Positions 5,294 to 7,714 of a stretch of DNA of 7,714 nt are shown here, one piece after another. The notes under the pieces are model-generated. The model had not been told where the DNA came from. It worked only from the letters and a program-made list of their open reading frames with translations, and ran no database searches. Position 1 is the first letter of the stretch, and every line of letters starts with the position of its first letter. The DNA comes from an uncultured Eubacteriales bacterium. Its GTDB lineage: Bacteria > Bacillota > Clostridia > Oscillospirales > Acutalibacteraceae. The position numbers and the translations under genes are program-made. Location of the stretch: positions 1-7,714 of the forward strand of contig CAKSIU010000031.1 in the NCBI GenBank assembly GCA_934463265.1, given 5' to 3'.

Positions 5294-5701
5294 ATGGATG
5301 TTTTAAAAATAAATATGGATGAAACCATGAAACAAATCGGGGAACGAATCAAGACATTAAGAAAGAGGAAACACTGGACACAAGATGAGTTAGCCCACCA
5401 TTTAGAGGTTGCCCCTTCTTCTGTCGGTTCCTATGAAAGAGGTTCTAGACAGCCTACTATTGAAAATCTCATTAGAATGAGTAAATACTTCAATGTGAGT
5501 TTAGATTATTTGCTATGCCAAACAGATGATGAAAGAACATTAGAGGCATTCAAGAAAGAAGATAGTACCGACATTAAAGATTTCCTTCGTGACCAAGCTG
5601 TCATGTTCAATGGCTTAGAATTATCAACTGAAGATAAACAGCGTGTCATGGACATCTTAATTGGTCTTTTTTATCATGAGTTAGGAAATTTAAAGAAATA
5701 A
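5294..5701 (+). CDS. XRE/CI-like helix-turn-helix transcriptional regulator
   Basis: This is a 135-residue DNA-binding protein, probably the lysogeny repressor of the element. The Cro/CI-type domain spans about residues 15-73: IGERIKTLRKRKHWTQDELAHHL, then VAPSSVGSYERGSRQPTIENL (helix-turn-helix about 29-50), then YFNVSLDYLL. The C-terminal half (76-135) is acidic and helical. It has no LexA-like peptidase domain, so induction would not be by self-cleavage. The start is ATG 5294, with AAAGG (5281-5284) 9 nt before it. The frame is open from TTG 5240, but that codon lies at the expected transcription start. The unknown 102-residue gene and the integrase follow on the same strand. A palindrome at 5203-5225 may be its autoregulatory site. 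Confidence 0.85.
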   Translation: MDVLKINMDETMKQIGERIKTLRKRKHWTQDELAHHLEVAPSSVGSYERGSRQPTIENLIRMSKYFNVSLDYLLCQTDDERTLEAFKKEDSTDIKDFLRDQAVMFNGLELSTEDKQRVMDILIGLFYHELGNLKK

Positions 5702-5748
5702 ATTTGATACAATTATGAACATTATATGAAGGATGAAAACGCTATATA

Positions 5749-5777
5749 TTCAAACTCTTACTTTCTGATAATATAAA
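5749..5777 (+). promoter_or_regulatory. Possible promoter for the 102-residue gene and integrase
   Basis: TTCAAA (5749-5754) and TATAAA (5772-5777) are separated by 17 bp, about 45 bp before ATG 5822. In DNA this AT-rich a match of this quality can arise by chance. No terminator separates it from the repressor gene, so readthrough is also possible. ACTTTC (5760-5765) and GAAAGT (5805-5810) form an inverted repeat around the leader. Confidence 0.4.
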
Positions 5778-5821
5778 TATCGAACATACGTTACAATAAT
5801 CACTGAAAGTAGGGAATTGTT

Positions 5822-6130
5822 ATGCAATTTGAAATTATCTATAAAGATTTGCCAAATAATATTCTTTTTATCTTCACAACTATTTGTGATAAAAAGTACG
5901 GAATCATTAACGAAAATGCGAATATAAAAGATAAACAGCTATATAAAACAGCTTGTTATTTCCTTTATGAGCATAACCATAAAAATATTACGGTTAGCAA
6001 AGACTTTGTCGGTGCTCCTGAGTGGGTACAGCTGTTTGATGAATACATAAATAGAAAAGCCGTATTAGGCAAAGAATTATTTTCTTTAGCTACATATAAA
6101 TTGAAATTAATTAAGGATGAGATAGCGTGA
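5822..6130 (+). CDS. Uncharacterised 102-residue protein translationally coupled to the integrase
   Basis: I do not recognise this family. The protein (MQFEIIYKDLPNNILFIFTT...) begins with a strand-like hydrophobic segment. It then has KDKQLYKTACYFLYEHNHKNITVSKDF with several aromatics, a motif-like GAPEWVQLFDEYINRKA (about 63-79), and a helical, lysine-rich C-terminus (SLATYKLKLIKDEIA). No signal peptide or membrane span is evident; it is probably a small cytoplasmic protein. The ribosome binding site is weak (AGGGA at 5811-5815). Its TGA stop overlaps the integrase GTG by 4 bp (GTGA, 6127-6130), so the two genes are translated together. That position between repressor and integrase suggests a role in the lysogeny decision or in controlling integration or excision. 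This rests on context alone. Confidence 0.7.
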   Translation: MQFEIIYKDLPNNILFIFTTICDKKYGIINENANIKDKQLYKTACYFLYEHNHKNITVSKDFVGAPEWVQLFDEYINRKAVLGKELFSLATYKLKLIKDEIA

Positions 6131-6795
6131 GTTACCTTTGGGGATTGGTTGTCGCTATTTACTTGAGAAAGTCACGGTCAGACATTGAAGATGAAAAAAA
6201 GGCTCTTGCTCGTGGTGAGGTGTATGATACACTTCAACGCCACCGCAAAGAGCTTTTAACTTTTGCTAGGAAAAATAAATTAAAGATCGTGGATATATTT
6301 GAGGAAGTTGTTTCTGGTGATACCATTGAAGCACGTCCAGAAGTCCAAAGCCTATTAGAAAACGCCAAGAATGGCAAATATGACGGTGTTTTGGTTGTGG
6401 CTTATGATAATAGGTTAGGTCGAGGCGACAAAATGGACCAGGGGCTAATTGAGAAGACATTTAAAGAGTCTGATACCCTTATTATCACACCTAAGACTAC
6501 CATTGACTTAAATGATGAACAAGGTGAAATGCAAGCAGATTTTGAAGGCTTCTTATCACGCATGGAATACAGAAAGATTAAAGTCCGATTTCGTGATAGT
6601 AAGATAAGAGCCATTAATGAAGGCAGAAATATTAGTGCTGCTGCTCCTATTGGCTTTTATGTAGATTCAGACCAAAAGCTTGCGATTGACCCAAAAGAAG
6701 TACATATACCACGCATGATATTTGATTTAGCGATACAAGGCTTTGGATGCGTGCAAATAGCTAACCAATTGTATGAAGCAGGCATAAGGGCATAA
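6127..6795 (+). CDS. Large serine integrase, N-terminal catalytic fragment as now translated
   Basis: This is the 222-residue product predicted from the present sequence. It contains the whole serine-recombinase catalytic domain: Y12-L-R14-K-S16 with Ser16 as nucleophile, SGDTIEARPEVQSLL (63-77), and the DNRLGR motif (94-99) with Arg96 and Arg99. The linking helix region follows at about 135-165, then the beginning of the recombinase domain (ISAAAPIGFYVD, 169-180). It stops after YEAGIRA because of the duplication at 6781-6796. Lacking most of the DNA-binding part, it could dimerise or interfere but not carry out site-specific integration. The start is GTG 6127, with AAGGA (6113-6117) 9 nt upstream and a 4-bp overlap with the preceding gene. 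Confidence 0.85.
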   Translation: MSYLWGLVVAIYLRKSRSDIEDEKKALARGEVYDTLQRHRKELLTFARKNKLKIVDIFEEVVSGDTIEARPEVQSLLENAKNGKYDGVLVVAYDNRLGRGDKMDQGLIEKTFKESDTLIITPKTTIDLNDEQGEMQADFEGFLSRMEYRKIKVRFRDSKIRAINEGRNISAAAPIGFYVDSDQKLAIDPKEVHIPRMIFDLAIQGFGCVQIANQLYEAGIRA

Positions 6796-6796
6796 G
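6781..6796 (+). repeat. 8-bp tandem duplication (GGCATAAG twice) in the integrase gene
   Basis: Two perfect, adjacent copies at 6781-6788 and 6789-6796. The net +8 shift matches the frame difference between the two integrase halves (plus 2, modulo 3). Loss of one copy by slippage would restore the gene. Confidence 0.9.
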
Positions 6797-6923
6797 GACA
6801 GGCAATCCTATTGGAGAACAAACCGTAAGGCACATTATAGGTAATCCTAAATACATAGGCACACAATTTTATAGCAGATATTCCAAAAAGCCTACCTTTG
6901 CACCTAATTCACATGACCCAATT

Positions 6924-7619
6924 GTGTCAGAGGAAGTTTTTAATGAAGCTAATAAGATGATTAAAATTAGAAAACCTACTCACGATCCAAAATCTCCAAT
7001 GCGTAATCCCCTTTCCACTATCCTGCGTTGTTCTAAATGTGATTCAGCTATGGTGTTACGTAGATACATAGTCAAAGGGAAAGAGTACAATTACTATTAT
7101 TGCCGGAAAAACTACTGTGAGACAGTTAGTGCTGGCATGGATGAGGTAATAGATGATTTAATCAATAAGCTGCGTGATACCCTCTCCAATGTAGCTGTGG
7201 AATATGAGGAAGATGAAAACTCCATATTGCCTACCCTTGAAAATCAATTAAGTCAGGCACAAAAGAAGTTGAAAACCTTTGAAACAAAACGTGATAACAT
7301 TCATGATTTATTGGAAGATGGTACATACACAAAAGATAAATTCATTGATCGCCTTAATAAAGTGGAGATGGAAGAAAAGCAAGTGCTTGAATTAATAGCT
7401 TCTCTAAATGAAAAAATAGCACTTGAAAGAGAAAAGGATTCTAACCTAAATAGAACCCTCCCTGCTATTTCAAATGCTTTAGAAGTTTTTGAGCAATGTG
7501 ATGCCAGACAGAAAAACATCCTGCTTAAATCATTCATTGATAAAATTATGTATACTAGAACATCTAAGAAAGAAGATTTTAAACTGGATATCTCTATCAT
7601 CAATAGCAGCCTCATTTGA
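6924..7619 (+). CDS. Large serine integrase, C-terminal DNA-binding fragment
   Basis: The frame is coding-like from about 6797 (RTGNPIGEQTVRHIIGNPKYIGTQ). It has only an internal GTG at 6924 and no ribosome binding site, so it is probably silent. It encodes the rest of the recombinase domain, then a zinc ribbon with Cys36 and Cys39 (CSKC) and Cys60 and Cys65 (CRKNYC). A long coiled coil follows, about residues 80-160 of this fragment (ENQLSQAQKKLKTFETKRDN onward, LNKVEMEEKQVLELIASLNEKIA). In reconstructed numbering the cysteines are 299, 302, 323 and 328. The zinc ribbon recognises attachment-site DNA and the coiled coil controls synapsis and integration-versus-excision direction in this family. 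It ends in TGA 7617-7619, inside the terminator stem-loop. Confidence 0.8.
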   Translation: MSEEVFNEANKMIKIRKPTHDPKSPMRNPLSTILRCSKCDSAMVLRRYIVKGKEYNYYYCRKNYCETVSAGMDEVIDDLINKLRDTLSNVAVEYEEDENSILPTLENQLSQAQKKLKTFETKRDNIHDLLEDGTYTKDKFIDRLNKVEMEEKQVLELIASLNEKIALEREKDSNLNRTLPAISNALEVFEQCDARQKNILLKSFIDKIMYTRTSKKEDFKLDISIINSSLI

Positions 7620-7632
7620 GGTTGCTATTTTT
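7602..7632 (+). terminator. Rho-independent terminator after the integrase
   Basis: AATAGCAGCCTC pairs with GAGGTTGCTATT (one G-T wobble) around a short ATTT loop, followed by TTTT (7629-7632). The integrase stop codon TGA (7617-7619) lies in the loop and 3' arm, so ribosomes must clear the hairpin for it to form. Confidence 0.85.
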
Positions 7633-7714
7633 CATTGTTGGTGCTACTATATAAAAGTAGACACATTTTGAAAAACTATGTATTATAAAATCAGACACTA
7701 AAAGGAGGTATCTT
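7633..7714 (+). other. Right-end leader of an unseen gene; possible insertion-sequence left end
   Basis: AAAGGAGGT (7701-7709) is a near-perfect ribosome binding site, so a start codon should lie at or just beyond base 7714. Upstream are AGTAGACAC (7657-7665), a related CAGACAC (7692-7698) and a -10-like TATTATAAAA. No -35 sits at correct spacing. That layout, with a terminal-repeat-like GTAGACAC, an orphan -10 and then a GGAGGT, resembles the left end of IS3-family elements, but I cannot confirm it. In a standard prophage the attachment site would also lie in this stretch. Confidence 0.35.

Larger units (their letters stand above)
6127..7619 (+). pseudogene. Large serine integrase gene interrupted by an 8-bp tandem duplication
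   Basis: Large serine integrases join phage attP to chromosomal attB through a Ser-DNA intermediate. Here two frames together make a complete family member. The shift between them is explained exactly by GGCATAAG occurring twice in a row (6781-6788, 6789-6796), which adds 8 bases and creates TAA at 6793-6795. With one copy removed the frame reads AGIRTGNPIGEQTVRHIIGN, and the protein is 494 residues, the usual size for phage integrases of this class. All expected domains are then present, in order: catalytic domain, recombinase domain, zinc ribbon, coiled coil. Nothing else in the gene looks degraded, so the lesion is recent, or reversible, or a sequence error. It is the last gene of the lysogeny module and is followed by a terminator. 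Confidence 0.85.

Noticed and set aside
6266..6866. Minus-strand open frames opposite the integrase
   Set aside because: They are shadows of the well-supported serine recombinase coding sequence, without start signals or recognisable products.
7668..7689. TTGAAA and TATAAA as a promoter for the gene beyond the right edge
   Set aside because: The spacing is only 10 bp, too short for a sigma-70-type promoter.

Overview
The window reads as a decayed, rearranged prophage segment from a low-GC bacterium, most likely a Bacillota (Clostridia-like) host. Three things point there: AT-rich coding, strong GGAGG-type ribosome binding sites with GTG and TTG starts, and a siphovirus tail-tip gene set of the type common in Clostridia phages next to an XRE repressor and a large serine integrase. 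The host cannot be fixed from the sequence alone.

Left part, minus strand (1-4395): a tail module transcribed right to left, in the order tape measure protein, distal tail protein (Dit), Gp37-like tail protein (cut by the window edge). The tape measure locus is not intact. Its family-typical sequence is split over three reading frames, with an apparent internal deletion near 3555-3590, a second break near 1804-1830 inside a 132-bp repeat array, and a probable one-base shift just after the best start codon at 4395. Between Dit and the next tail gene lies a structured, roughly 58% GC insertion (about 238-401) with short terminal inverted repeats. It looks like a MITE-type element and has replaced the last residues of Dit.

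Middle, minus strand (4412-5082): a self-contained Phd/YefM-RelE/ParE toxin-antitoxin cassette. It has its own promoter (TTGATA-N17-TATAAT), a perfect 12-bp inverted-repeat operator inside that promoter, and a GAAA-tetraloop terminator just downstream of the toxin. The terminator sits immediately upstream of the tape measure ribosome binding site.

Right part, plus strand (about 5203-7632): a lysogeny module made of an XRE/CI-like repressor with a candidate operator and extended -10 promoter, an unrecognised 102-residue protein, and a large serine integrase that overlaps it by 4 bp (GTGA). The integrase is split by an exact 8-bp tandem duplication (6781-6796); removing one copy restores a 494-residue protein. 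A strong terminator overlaps the integrase stop codon. The last about 80 bases hold a ribosome binding site for a gene beyond the edge and may be the left end of an insertion sequence.

Read together, the orientation (tail genes leftwards, repressor and integrase rightwards) is that of an ordinary temperate siphophage. However, the cro/early, replication, packaging, head and proximal tail genes that should lie between repressor and tape measure are absent, and the toxin-antitoxin cassette occupies that gap. The simplest reading is a prophage remnant that lost its centre and structural integrity while keeping an intact addiction module and an intact repressor.
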